DNA from: a virus
DNA length: 52,247 bases
Direction: 5' to 3' (one strand)
Virus record (IMG/VR): IMGVR_UViG_3300022747_000235
Span: 1 to 52,247 of that record
The notes below the pieces were generated by a model. That model did no database searches and was not told the DNA's origin. It worked only from the letters and a program-made list of their open reading frames with translations. Both the position numbers and the translations under genes were made by a program. Shown here piece after piece: positions 8,101 through 16,868 of this stretch. The number at the start of each line of letters is the position of its first letter. Within the stretch, counting starts at the first letter, position 1.

Positions 8101-8129
8101 GCAAAACGCCGCCCCCGGGGGGGGCGGCG
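8101..8129 (-). terminator. Strong GC hairpin with T tract upstream of the endolysin gene
   Basis: Bases 8107-8116 (CGCCGCCCCC) pair with 8120-8129 (GGGGGCGGCG). On the minus strand the stem is followed by TTTT, GC, TTT. It would terminate or attenuate late transcription before the lysis genes. Confidence 0.6.
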
Positions 8130-8177
8130 CGTGATGATGTTTGAAGTCTTGGTAACGTGTTCGGTCAGTTCACCGCG

Positions 8178-8435
8178 TCAGGCCGCGGTGATCGCAGCCG
8201 CCCGCAAATGGGCTTTGGCCTGAAGGATCCAATCCTCTACCGCCGTGCGTGCGCTCGCACCGAGGCCCACAAGCCCTGCAAGCTGGATTTCAAAGAGCCC
8301 GGACCGGATCTCGGCGTCGGGCCAAGTGCCGCCTCGTGCCAGGACGCAAAGTCGAATGACCGCAACCGGATCCGCAGTACGGGTAATCTCAGCCAGAATA
8401 TGCGCGATCTCGCCCATGATGCCGGGGCCTTTCAT
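8178..8435 (-). CDS. Small hypothetical phage protein
   Basis: This 85-aa product, mostly helical by composition (EIAHILAEITRTADPVAVIRLCVL), lies between the holin-like gene and the terminator. An alternative start at 8417 has an AAAGG site. It has no recognisable domain. Confidence 0.5.
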   Translation of the reverse strand: MKGPGIMGEIAHILAEITRTADPVAVIRLCVLARGGTWPDAEIRSGLFEIQLAGLVGLGASARTAVEDWILQAKAHLRAAAITAA

Positions 8436-8500
8436 CAAGTCTTGCGCCCCAGATGGTTGATCCGGAACGATGTATCAAGACAATCGCCACGATCTGGACG

Positions 8501-8815
8501 CTATTTCTTCCGCCCGATCCAAGCGGTCAGCAATGCCTCCGCTCCGCGCGGCCCAAGATAGGCCAATGTCGCCACGAACCCGGTCGAGACCGGCTGCGCG
8601 AGGCCAATATAGCGCGCGGCCGCCTCGCCAATCAGCGCCATGCCGACAGCGACAGGGATTTCCCAAAGAAGCTCCTTGCCAAAGAACCGACGCCGGCCAA
8701 GCTTCACCTCGCCCGAATGCCACATGAGCCGCCCGGTGAAGGCCCCGATCAACGTGGTCACCGCCCCGCCAAACAGCGTGTTGATCGTCTCGATAAACCC
8801 ATCGCCTTCGTTCAT
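8501..8815 (-). CDS. Putative holin (LydA/phage holin superfamily III-like)
   Basis: This 104-aa protein has two or three short hydrophobic helices (TLFGGAVTTLIGAFTG, IPVAVGMALIGEAAARYIG, GFVATLAYLGPRGAEALL) and a basic C-terminus (IGRKK). The pattern resembles LydA-type holins. Its neighbourhood with the endolysin and spanins supports a pore-forming lysis role. Its start overlaps the S74 gene stop by four bases. Confidence 0.6.
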   Translation of the reverse strand: MNEGDGFIETINTLFGGAVTTLIGAFTGRLMWHSGEVKLGRRRFFGKELLWEIPVAVGMALIGEAAARYIGLAQPVSTGFVATLAYLGPRGAEALLTAWIGRKK

Positions 8816-9471
8816 CGTAACCGTCCTTCCAAATCCGCCACGCGGGCCGCGAGTTCCTTGACAGCCTCGATCAAGAGACCGGTGATATTGCCGTAAGCCA
8901 CCGAGAGCTGGCCGGTTTGCGCATCCGCCCGCACCACCTCGGGCAAGACCGCTTCAACCTCCTGCGCGATCACCCCGATCTGGCGGCTTCCGTCCATGGT
9001 GAAGCGCACCCCGCGCAAGGATCCGACGAGGACCAACGCATCGGCGATGGTTTCCACCTCGGACTTCAACCGGGCATCCGACGAAGAGACGAAGTTCGGG
9101 GCGGTCACGACGCCGGTGAAGGTTGCACCGGACAGCGCCGCTTTTGCCGCGATCGCCAGGTCATAGTCGGCTGCGGATTTCGTCGCCATCGTCCCGAGCC
9201 CAAGGTTCGTGCGCGCCATGGCCGTGTTCGCGATACCTGCCAGATTGCCCGCCGCATCAAGAAGCGCGTCCCAACCGGCGTTGGTCGCATTCCGCCTGCG
9301 CAAGACCGGCGGCGAGACCGAGGTGTCGACCCAAAGCATGCCTGCGACGGTTGCAACCGGGGCAGAGGCCCCGGCACTCGTTGATTGCAGGGCCGCAACG
9401 ATCTCGTTGATCCGGGCGCGAACGGCCGCGCCTGCGTCATTGGCGATCACGAAGCTGGATGTCTGGGACAT
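8812..9471 (-). CDS. Second tail protein with C-terminal S74 intramolecular chaperone domain
   Basis: The 219-aa product begins MSQTSSFVIANDAG and has an NAGWDALLDAAG linker, then the S74 block: SSSDARLKSEVE, GVIAQEVEAVLPEVV, AYGNITGLLIEAVKEL, and a terminal coiled coil. It is a paralogue of the 3937-4530 protein across the S74 region but has a different N-terminus. It overlaps the tail-tip gene stop by one base, so it may form the central fibre. Confidence 0.8.
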   Translation of the reverse strand: MSQTSSFVIANDAGAAVRARINEIVAALQSTSAGASAPVATVAGMLWVDTSVSPPVLRRRNATNAGWDALLDAAGNLAGIANTAMARTNLGLGTMATKSAADYDLAIAAKAALSGATFTGVVTAPNFVSSSDARLKSEVETIADALVLVGSLRGVRFTMDGSRQIGVIAQEVEAVLPEVVRADAQTGQLSVAYGNITGLLIEAVKELAARVADLEGRLR

Positions 9472-12032
9472 TAAACGACCTCGTCGGCGTAAAGCCGCAA
9501 TTGGCTGACGATGGGCGTATAAGACGCGTCCTTCGTCGTGAGATGCGCCCGCGCCTGAACCGCGCGCGCCTCGATTTCATGGGCGTCGAGACGACCCCAG
9601 GGGCCCCAGGTTGGGGTTTGTGTGGGATCGTCGTCAGTCTCGCGGATCTCGAAGAGCACATCGATTTCTGCACCGGCCGCGCCGTCAAAATCGGCCCATG
9701 TGTCCATCGAAGCCGTTCGCGCATCGATCCGGTCGTTGAGCGCGAGCGCAGCCACGCCAATTTCCGAGCGCAGGCGCACGCGTTTCACCGCGCCAAGGTC
9801 CAGCCCTGCGGCGAAGCTGTACTGCCCCGCCATCGCGGTCACCTGCGTGACGCCATTTGCCGTTGCCGTGGCGAGCGTCAGGTTGGTGCCGCTGACCGCC
9901 AGGCCGGATTTCGCGCCAACAAAGCCGGGATCGGCCTGCAAAAAGCCCAAGGGCGAGAAGGCCAGAACCTGCGCCCCCTTGGTCGAGATCCGGACCTCCG
10001 GCCCTGCACGCCCGCCACTGTCCTCGGCCCTGAGGAGGTAAGTGCCGGGTTTGAGCGGCACGACGGCAATCGCCTCTCCCCCACCCACCCGGTCCATCGA
10101 ATAGCTGTCGGCCCAAGTGGCGGTCGCCTCCTTGGAATGCCGGATCACGATATTGCCGCCCACCCGCACATCCGGATCGGCCGAGCGCGTCCATTTGAGA
10201 ATGGCGAGCCCGCCTGCTGTTTGCAGGGTCACATTCTCCAGCCCCTGTGGCGGCGCGGTTAGACCGAGGATTTCCACTGCAGTTTCTTGCCACGGCGAAG
10301 AGACGCCAAGCACCGAGATCGCCTTGACCCGGAAGTCCCAAAGCCCCGGCGCAATGTCGCGGACCTCTAAGCTCAAACCCTCTGTGCGGCCATAATCCAG
10401 CCACTCCCCGGCAAGCCAGTCTGCCGCCTCGGAACGACGGGCCTGCAACTGATACGCGGCCACAAAGCCAGACGGAGCAGCCGCCCAAGTGATCTTGGCC
10501 AGAACCTTCAACCCACCGCCATCGCGCGTGACATAGATCTCTTCCGTGACCTGCGGCGGTCCCGGGGCGGGGATGTCATGAGCCCTCGGCAGCGCCGTCC
10601 TCGGGGCCGCGGCGTAGATCTGTTCTTCAGACGCCGTCCAATCATAGACCAAGGGTGAGGTCTCGCGCAGCACAAGTTCCGGCAAGAGAAGCACGCCATC
10701 GCCCGAGGCCGTCAGATCAAGGCTCACGCCTTGCACCTCGAAGGGTTTGGCGGCAAAGCCCCAGCGCGCATAGGACAGCGTCACCACATCGCCCACCGTT
10801 GCCGCCCAAGCCGAGAGCTTGCCAGAAAGCCGCACCGTCATCTGCCGCCGCGCGCGTTCAAGCTCGATTTTCGCCAACCGCTGCGCCATCGCGGCCGAGA
10901 TGGTGAACGGCAGCGAGATGTCGCGCCATTTCTGCGCGCCGCCGTCTTCCGCAAGATAGACGTCCGACGCGTAAGCCGGGAAGTCATCCGGCTGCCAGTC
11001 ATTCTCGGGGCTGACAAACTGCCCCCGAACCGCATTGAAGTTCGATGACATCGTCACCCGTGTCGCTAGCGTCAGCCCGCCCTCACGGACATGATCGGCC
11101 GTCAGCGCCAGATCGGGTGCCCGCCACGCACCTGCATAGAGGCGCCAGGACCCACCCGAGAAGGCGCAGCGCCCGGCGAAAGACGTGAGCATCCCCTCGA
11201 TAATGGTCTTCGGGGGCTCGGACAGCGTGATCACCCCGTTGCAGGTGTAGCGGGGCTCCGTGCCGCCACCCGCAAGCAGAACAACCTCATCGCAGATGTT
11301 GGCGGCCTCAACGAGCGACATCTCATCGATCCCGTCGGCCTCGCCGATCCGTGCCCCCACGCCCCAGGTCGGATTGGCCATGTAATCGGCCAGACAAAGG
11401 GCTGCGTTCTCCGAATAGCCCGCGCGTTGCGTCCGTGGATCCCAGATGTCGTCCTTGCCCTCGAGATCGACCGTGATGTTCGGGATGCCGCCCGGGAAGG
11501 CGTCCTGGTCATAGGTGAGCCGCAGTCGGATGGCTGCACAGCCCCGCAGGCGGTGGTTTTCTGTCCATTTGTCCGGCAGCGCCGCCTTCAGACCCGCGAA
11601 GGCGGTCTGATCGGCCGCCCCGAGTTTCTTCTCAACAAGAACTTTTCCGGCCCAGCGGCCCTGCGCAGCGCCGGCCGCATTGAGAGCCATCTCGCCTTCA
11701 AAAAAGATGGCACCAATGGATTTGATGCGATGCGCGGCCAGCACGACGACGAGATCGAGATATTGATCCGCCGGCCCCGAGGCATGCAGGAAGACAATGA
11801 CCCCGCCCTTGCGGGTGCGGCCATAGACGAGATCCCGCGGCACCACCGGCTCGCGGATCGTGACCGTGCGGTTTGCAAGCGTTGCTTGCGGTTTCGGCAT
11901 CAAGGCCTGTGCCGCATAGGACAAGAGGAGCGTGCCGCCGATCCGGAGAAGTGCCGCCCCAATCCCGCCCGCGGCCAATACCCCGCTTATCGCCCCCGCG
12001 ACCGCGGTGACGGCTGTCACGATGAAAGGCAT
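9471..12032 (-). CDS. Tail tip / host-specificity protein (J-like)
   Basis: This 853-aa protein has a hydrophobic N-terminal segment, then VPRDLVYGRTRKGGVIVFLH, a motif typical of the tail-hub proteins of lambda J and gene-transfer-agent type, and fibronectin-III-like regions in the second half (APGPPQVTEEIYV..., APPQGLENVTL...). J-like proteins form the tail tip and contact the receptor. The order (small tail proteins, NlpC/P60-like protein, J) is canonical. Confidence 0.8.
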   Translation of the reverse strand: MPFIVTAVTAVAGAISGVLAAGGIGAALLRIGGTLLLSYAAQALMPKPQATLANRTVTIREPVVPRDLVYGRTRKGGVIVFLHASGPADQYLDLVVVLAAHRIKSIGAIFFEGEMALNAAGAAQGRWAGKVLVEKKLGAADQTAFAGLKAALPDKWTENHRLRGCAAIRLRLTYDQDAFPGGIPNITVDLEGKDDIWDPRTQRAGYSENAALCLADYMANPTWGVGARIGEADGIDEMSLVEAANICDEVVLLAGGGTEPRYTCNGVITLSEPPKTIIEGMLTSFAGRCAFSGGSWRLYAGAWRAPDLALTADHVREGGLTLATRVTMSSNFNAVRGQFVSPENDWQPDDFPAYASDVYLAEDGGAQKWRDISLPFTISAAMAQRLAKIELERARRQMTVRLSGKLSAWAATVGDVVTLSYARWGFAAKPFEVQGVSLDLTASGDGVLLLPELVLRETSPLVYDWTASEEQIYAAAPRTALPRAHDIPAPGPPQVTEEIYVTRDGGGLKVLAKITWAAAPSGFVAAYQLQARRSEAADWLAGEWLDYGRTEGLSLEVRDIAPGLWDFRVKAISVLGVSSPWQETAVEILGLTAPPQGLENVTLQTAGGLAILKWTRSADPDVRVGGNIVIRHSKEATATWADSYSMDRVGGGEAIAVVPLKPGTYLLRAEDSGGRAGPEVRISTKGAQVLAFSPLGFLQADPGFVGAKSGLAVSGTNLTLATATANGVTQVTAMAGQYSFAAGLDLGAVKRVRLRSEIGVAALALNDRIDARTASMDTWADFDGAAGAEIDVLFEIRETDDDPTQTPTWGPWGRLDAHEIEARAVQARAHLTTKDASYTPIVSQLRLYADEVV

Positions 12033-12074
12033 GAGACGGGTCCCGTGTCAGCAGGGGCAAGAACGAAGCAGGGC

Positions 12075-12482
12075 TCAGACAGCCCAAGCGAGGCGACAGG
12101 AGGTCAGGGCCGCAAAGCGCAAGCCATCCGGCGCCAGACCAACCGCCGTGGCGCCAATCACCACGCCGAAGCCAAGCCCGGTATCGGTGAGCACGATGTC
12201 ACCGCGCTGCGCCAAGAGCGGCGTATCGCGCGGCACCCCCAAAAGCGCATGTCCCATAGCCTCAAGCGACGGCCACCCCAAACGCCGCATGACGCGAATC
12301 CCGCCAAGATGGGTTGTATATTTGCCCCGCCAGAGCGCCGCGACATCCTCGCCGCCGGTCAGAGCCGTGCGGGTTTCAAAGGCGAAGGTTGGGCAGTCGT
12401 GAAGCCCCCAAGCGAAGGGCTTGGAGCGGGCCGTGTCGATCGCCTCGGCGAGGAGGCGTTCCCAGTGTTCAAGGCGTTTCAT
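12075..12482 (-). CDS. Tail assembly protein, DUF6950-like (NlpC/P60-related)
   Basis: The 135-aa product contains FAWGLHDCPTFAF, a Cys-centred motif like the nucleophile region of NlpC/P60-type tail proteins, and RGDIVLTDTGLGFGVVIG. Related proteins next to the J gene are annotated as DUF6950 and probably help assemble the tail tip or open the cell wall. It overlaps no neighbour but keeps the operon spacing. Confidence 0.65.
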   Translation of the reverse strand: MKRLEHWERLLAEAIDTARSKPFAWGLHDCPTFAFETRTALTGGEDVAALWRGKYTTHLGGIRVMRRLGWPSLEAMGHALLGVPRDTPLLAQRGDIVLTDTGLGFGVVIGATAVGLAPDGLRFAALTSCRLAWAV

Positions 12483-12485
12483 ATC

Positions 12486-13046
12486 CTACCCTCGCCCCCA
12501 AGTGATCTCACGATCCTGGATCGCTGTCACATATTCAAACCCCAAGTCCCCGGGATAGAGCACCTGCTGGCTTTCATGGGTGTAACGCCAGGTCCGCGCC
12601 ACCGTCAGATCGATGAGGCGGCTTTCATAGCTGATGGTGATCGTGCAGGTCTCAGCATCATCCTTGATTTCTGGAACATCAAGGCGGCCGGAGAAGGCCT
12701 GCACCGGATTTGCGATAATGCTGCCATCTTCGGCCAAAAGCCCGAGCCAAATCCGGCCCGGCAGACCCTGGCGCGCTTCCTCAATGGCCATTTGAACGAG
12801 GTCCAGCGGCACACCGGAAAGTGACACCGCCGTGCCACCCGCCACCACCTCGCCGGTTTCTTCAAGCGAGCCGAGCCCGAGAAGCGATCCTGCGCCAGAC
12901 CAAGCCTGGCCATTCCAGTTCACCTCTCCCAAGCCTGACCAGATCCGTACCCAGCCAGACGCAAACTGGCCCTCAAAGAAGAGCACGGGCCGCAGATGCG
13001 GCTCGGCCAGGGCTGCGGCGAAGGCGGCGGTGAGATCACGCGACAT
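12486..13046 (-). CDS. Tail baseplate/hub-associated phage protein
   Basis: The 186-aa product (MSRDLTAAFAAALAEPHLRPVLFFEGQF) contains the strand-rich segment SGAGSLLGLGSLEETGEVVAGG and YESRLIDLTVARTWRYTHESQ. Similar proteins occur just upstream of the NlpC-like and J genes in alphaproteobacterial siphophages. The precise role is unknown. Confidence 0.6.
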   Translation of the reverse strand: MSRDLTAAFAAALAEPHLRPVLFFEGQFASGWVRIWSGLGEVNWNGQAWSGAGSLLGLGSLEETGEVVAGGTAVSLSGVPLDLVQMAIEEARQGLPGRIWLGLLAEDGSIIANPVQAFSGRLDVPEIKDDAETCTITISYESRLIDLTVARTWRYTHESQQVLYPGDLGFEYVTAIQDREITWGRG

Positions 13047-13080
13047 GGGCGGGCTTTCGCTGCATTGGTTTCAGACGGGG

Positions 13081-13668
13081 TTAGAGCGCTTCCCGGGCAG
13101 ATATGGTGAAGCGGTGCTGGTCGGCCCGGCCAATCACCGTTGGCACCGGGGCCGTCAGGCGCAGCAAGACAGACGGCGCGTCGAGCCCAAGCAGCGCACC
13201 GGCAGGAACCGAGGCCCGCAGCGGCGGCACAAAGGCGAGCACCGCCTCACTGCCCACAGGCGCCACATCCTCGGTGATCTGGTAGAGCCGGGTTGCGGCG
13301 TCCGAGCCCAGTTGGAAGAAGTCGCCAACGCGCAGGCCCAGCCCCCAACCAGCGGTGCGCAAGGTATTTGCCCCTGCGGCCTGCGCCTCGGTGACGTAAG
13401 GGTTGCCCGCAGCCAGTGGTATTTCGATCGAGGGATCGGGGAACAGAAACCGCCCCCGAAGCCCGCCAAGGGCTGCAAAGAAGGCTGAGAGCCGCCGGGC
13501 ATTGGCGCCTTGGGTCACTGCCATCTCGATCTGGTACTCCCACCACGACGCCCCCCAGTCCTGGATCTGCGAGGTGCCGGTAAAGGGCGAGCGTGCCTCG
13601 GCCACAGAGGTGACCAGCCGCCGCTCGAGCGAGGCCACCAGCGTCAGCGGCAAGATCGGAATCGCCAT
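13081..13668 (-). CDS. Minor tail protein, unknown family
   Basis: The 195-aa product follows the tape measure gene with a two-base gap. It is beta-rich (TGTSQIQDWGASWWEYQIEM, LRGRFLFPDPS), suggesting a distal tail or hub protein. No domain was recognised with confidence. Confidence 0.6.
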   Translation of the reverse strand: MAIPILPLTLVASLERRLVTSVAEARSPFTGTSQIQDWGASWWEYQIEMAVTQGANARRLSAFFAALGGLRGRFLFPDPSIEIPLAAGNPYVTEAQAAGANTLRTAGWGLGLRVGDFFQLGSDAATRLYQITEDVAPVGSEAVLAFVPPLRASVPAGALLGLDAPSVLLRLTAPVPTVIGRADQHRFTISAREAL

Positions 13669-13670
13669 CC

Positions 13671-16130
13671 TCAGATTCCCTGACCTCTGCGCCGGCCATC
13701 GGCCACGCTTTCCTTCGCGATGCGGGCGATCTCCGGGATGGCCGCCCGCAATTTTGCATTGATCTGCTCGGCCACACCCATCTGCGCCCCACGCGCGTCG
13801 ATGTTGACCGTGACACCCGCGCCCGCCGTGCTACCCCGGCCATAAGTGGCCGCCTCGCGACGCGAGAGCACCCGCTCCCCGCGCTGCAAGATGGCTGGCA
13901 CCTCATCGGGTTTGAGACCCGCCCAGCCGCCCTCATGCATCCGCGGTGCGCCTGCGAAGGCAAGGGCGGGGACAGATCGGGAGGAGCCAGTTACGCCGAC
14001 CAGGGCGCCATTATGCGCTACGAGGCCATCCAGAAAGCTCCCGCCGCCAAAGGCAAAGGACAGCGCATCTGCAATCGGCCCGAGCACCGCGCGTTTGAAC
14101 GAGAGCACCGCAAGATCGGCAAGAATCGAGGAGATGAGCGATCTGAAGTCGAACTTGCCGGTGGTGACAAACTGCCGGAAGGCGTTTTCCGCCGAGGAGA
14201 AGGCGGAGGTCAGAGTTTCTCCAAGGCCCTTGCCCCAATCCATCGCGCCCTTGGCATAGTCGGACAGCGACTTTGTGACCGCAGCCCAGCCGGTGGCAGC
14301 GTCATCCGCGGCCTTCTTCACAGCCCCTCCGGCCCCGCCGGCAGATTTGCCGGCAGTGTCCAATCCGTCCGACAGCGCGTCGGCGGCAGTGGTTGCCTGG
14401 TCCAAGGCCGCATCCCCCTCGGTGCCCGCGCCGAAGATCGCAGATTTCAGCGCGGCCCAAGCGGTCATCGGCTTTGCGGCCGCCTCCGACAGCATGCCCG
14501 CCGCCTCAGCATAGCCATCCGCCCGGGTGCGCGCCGCCGCTGCCATGCCGCCGAAGAGGTCAGGCGTATCCACATAGGTCTTGCCCATCGCCGCCTGGAA
14601 GGCATCGGCTGCCGCTGTGCCCGCGGCCGTTGCCGCCCCTGCGAAGGGATTGGCAATGCCGCCAAGATCGACGGCATCAAGCGTGCCGATCTTGATGCCG
14701 CCCTCACCCGTGGCCCAGTCAGGCAAGAGATCGAGCGCCGCGTTCAAGCCTTCGACGAAGCGGTTGATCCGGGTGACAACGGCATTCAGCATTGCCTCGA
14801 CGCCGTCGATCAGACCGTTCGCGGCTTGATAGGCAAAATCGCCAATCGCTTGCGGCAGCGCCCCCCAGATTGCCTTCACCGCATCAAAGGCACCTTGGAA
14901 GCTGCCCACGGACGAATTGCCCCAGCCCACCACGGCGGCGAGCGCCGATTGCAGCCCGTCATAGATCCCGGCCTGCGCGCTGGCCCAGCCCGCCTCGACT
15001 CGGGACCAAGACGCTGTCGCTGCCAGGGCCAGGCGGTTCCAGGCCTCCGCCGCCACATCGCGCAAGATGCCAAAGGCCGCGCCAACCCCGCCGACTTTGC
15101 CGACAAGCTCAGTAAACTGATAGACGAGTTCCCCCGCACCAACGATCAGCGCACCGATGCCGGTGCGAATGAGCGCCCCGCGCAAAACCACGAGCCCGGT
15201 CGCAAGCCCTTTGACCGAAAGCGCGGCCGCAGCCAGCCCCGCCACCCAACGACCCGCCATCAGCGCGGCGAATGTGCTGGCATAGGTTGCAAGCCGCCCC
15301 AGATTGTCGAAGATCCCGGTGATCGCCATTCCAAGTGGGCCGGTGCCGCGTGCCATGTCGGCAAGTGTATTGGCCACCGCTTCCAGCGCTGGCGCAACCG
15401 CCGCCGTCAGACGGTTCGTGAGGCCGAGCCAGATCAGGCTCAGCTTGGCAATCGCATCCCCCGTCCGTTCGATCTGGACCGCATCGGCAGCACTGACCGC
15501 CACGCCAAAGTCGCGCACATCCTTCGCGGCCTCGCGCAAGGTCGCGGGATCGACCCGCAGGAAGGCCAAGGCCGCCTTGTCGCCAAAGAGGTCCGAGGCC
15601 ACCGCCGCGCGCTCGGCCTCCGGGACAAGCCTGTTCAGCGCCTCTTGAATGGCGACGATCCGCTGATCCAAAGGCAAGGCCTGCAGATCCGTCGCCGTCA
15701 GGTTCAAACGCGCCAGCGCCTTCACCGCCGTGCCCGACCCCGTCGCCGCCTCAGAAAGCCGCGTCGTCAGCTTTTTTGTCGCCTGTTCGATTTCTCCCAG
15801 CGAGACACCGGCCAACTCCCCCGCCCAGGTCAAGACCTGCAGACTTTCCACCGTTGTGCCAAGCGAGGCCGCCATATCCGCCTGTGCCCCGATCACCTCG
15901 AGGCCCGACTGGATCATTGCAACTCCGGCCGCCGTGGCTGCAGCGGTCAGCGCGGCCAGGGCAATCCCCGCCTTGCTGGCAAAGCTCGTGAGCCGCGCAT
16001 TGGCCGCGGTCATCTCCGACGAGAGCCGACCAAAGCCGCGTGCGCCTGCTTCGCCGATCCCTTCGAGCTCGGCCCGCACCTGCCGGCCGCCGACAGCGAC
16101 AAGCCGGACGGAGACCTTCTTTTCTGACAT
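13671..16130 (-). CDS. Tail tape measure protein
   Basis: The 819-aa protein starts MSEKKVSVRLVAVGG, has coiled and alanine-rich segments (GFGRLSSEMTAANARLTSFA), long hydrophobic stretches near 290-330, and ends with TVNIDARGAQMGVAEQINAK...IARIAKESVADGRRRGQGI, a common tape-measure C-terminus. It sets tail length and is injected with the DNA. It lies directly downstream of the frameshifted chaperone gene, as expected. Confidence 0.9.
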   Translation of the reverse strand: MSEKKVSVRLVAVGGRQVRAELEGIGEAGARGFGRLSSEMTAANARLTSFASKAGIALAALTAAATAAGVAMIQSGLEVIGAQADMAASLGTTVESLQVLTWAGELAGVSLGEIEQATKKLTTRLSEAATGSGTAVKALARLNLTATDLQALPLDQRIVAIQEALNRLVPEAERAAVASDLFGDKAALAFLRVDPATLREAAKDVRDFGVAVSAADAVQIERTGDAIAKLSLIWLGLTNRLTAAVAPALEAVANTLADMARGTGPLGMAITGIFDNLGRLATYASTFAALMAGRWVAGLAAAALSVKGLATGLVVLRGALIRTGIGALIVGAGELVYQFTELVGKVGGVGAAFGILRDVAAEAWNRLALAATASWSRVEAGWASAQAGIYDGLQSALAAVVGWGNSSVGSFQGAFDAVKAIWGALPQAIGDFAYQAANGLIDGVEAMLNAVVTRINRFVEGLNAALDLLPDWATGEGGIKIGTLDAVDLGGIANPFAGAATAAGTAAADAFQAAMGKTYVDTPDLFGGMAAAARTRADGYAEAAGMLSEAAAKPMTAWAALKSAIFGAGTEGDAALDQATTAADALSDGLDTAGKSAGGAGGAVKKAADDAATGWAAVTKSLSDYAKGAMDWGKGLGETLTSAFSSAENAFRQFVTTGKFDFRSLISSILADLAVLSFKRAVLGPIADALSFAFGGGSFLDGLVAHNGALVGVTGSSRSVPALAFAGAPRMHEGGWAGLKPDEVPAILQRGERVLSRREAATYGRGSTAGAGVTVNIDARGAQMGVAEQINAKLRAAIPEIARIAKESVADGRRRGQGI

Positions 16131-16178
16131 GGGGTCGTATCCTCGGGGTTCATCACCGCGTTTCCATCTGGAACGAGG

Positions 16179-16852
16179 TCAGGTGAGGCCGCCAGCGTCG
16201 GCCTGCATCGCTTCATTGATCTTGCGCACCATCACCGCCTCAATGGGCGGCAAGAGCTCCGCAACCGCCAGCGCCGGGATACCGAGCGCCGCCCCGAGGA
16301 CCAGTGCGGCCCCCATATCCCAACCGATCACCGCGCCGGGAATGAGACGCAATTGCCCGCCAAGACGCTGAACGAGGTCCCAGACCTGGGCGCCTTCCCA
16401 AGTCTGCGGGCGGTTCAGCCGTGCGGGACACTCGGGACAGACGGGTCCGCAGGCGGCGCAATAGCCGCCGCCCCCGCCGAACTCCCAATCGGCAAGGGCG
16501 ATGAGACGTTTTTTTCGGCATCCAAGAACAGGCCTGTTGCAACATAACGGGTCTGGAAGGCCTCAAAGACCGGCCAGAGATCGAGAAGCGCGTCGATTGC
16601 CTCGGGGCTGACCGGCAAGGCCTCCCCCGTGGCATCGCCAACGCCGTCCCAGTCGAGGATCGCGCGCCGCGCCAGCGCCTTGGCCATAGCAAGGGCGGCC
16701 TCTTCGGGCGTCGTCCCTGCGGTGAGGGCGGCAATTGCGGGATCCGCGCGGCTGGCGACCATCAGCGCCGTGGTCAGCGGGCGGAGTTTCACGCGCAGGC
16801 CGGGGAGGAACTCGCACCAGAACGGTGCGCTGGAAAGATCAAGGGTCAGCAT
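16179..16852 (-). CDS. Tail assembly chaperone fusion (gpGT-like) made by -1 frameshift
   Basis: Translating past the A AAA AAC heptamer at 16514-16508 in the -1 frame gives an open frame to TGA at 16179. The fusion is 115 zero-frame plus 109 shifted residues, 224 aa in all. The shifted part starts RLIALADWEFGGGGGYC, then ACGPVCPEC (two CxxC-like pairs), and ends NEAMQADAGGLT. In lambda-like phages this ribosomal frameshift product, with the short form, recruits tape measure and tail tube proteins. I read the shifted frame directly from the sequence. Confidence 0.8.
16415..16852 (-). CDS. Tail assembly chaperone, short form (gpG-like)
   Basis: From ATG 16852 the zero frame gives 145 aa (MLTLDLSSAPFWCEFLPGL), ending shortly after the slippery site. 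The start is preceded by GAGAGGATC. A helical middle part (EEAALAMAKALARRAILDWDG) fits the chaperone family. The tail tube gene lies upstream and the tape measure downstream, the conserved order for G/GT genes. Longer frames starting upstream would run through the tail tube gene. Confidence 0.8.
   Translation of the reverse strand: MLTLDLSSAPFWCEFLPGLRVKLRPLTTALMVASRADPAIAALTAGTTPEEAALAMAKALARRAILDWDGVGDATGEALPVSPEAIDALLDLWPVFEAFQTRYVATGLFLDAEKNVSSPLPIGSSAGAAAIAPPADPSVPSVPHG
16508..16514 (-). promoter_or_regulatory. Programmed -1 ribosomal frameshift heptamer A AAA AAC
   Basis: In the zero frame the codons read GAA AAA AAC, which places A AAA AAC exactly in X XXY YYZ register. This is a very efficient bacterial -1 slippery heptamer. 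The -1 frame stays open for 109 codons afterwards, while the zero frame stops after 30 more. Confidence 0.8.
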
Positions 16853-16868
16853 GGCGGAAGAGATCCTC

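Noticed and set aside
13935-16127. 730-aa plus-strand frame opposite the tape measure gene
   Set aside because: GC-rich antisense frame. The minus strand encodes a recognisable tape measure protein.
16240-16734. 164-aa frame over the tail chaperone
   Set aside because: It is the +1 frame, Arg-rich with no family features. The -1 frame, entered through A AAA AAC, gives the sensible fusion.
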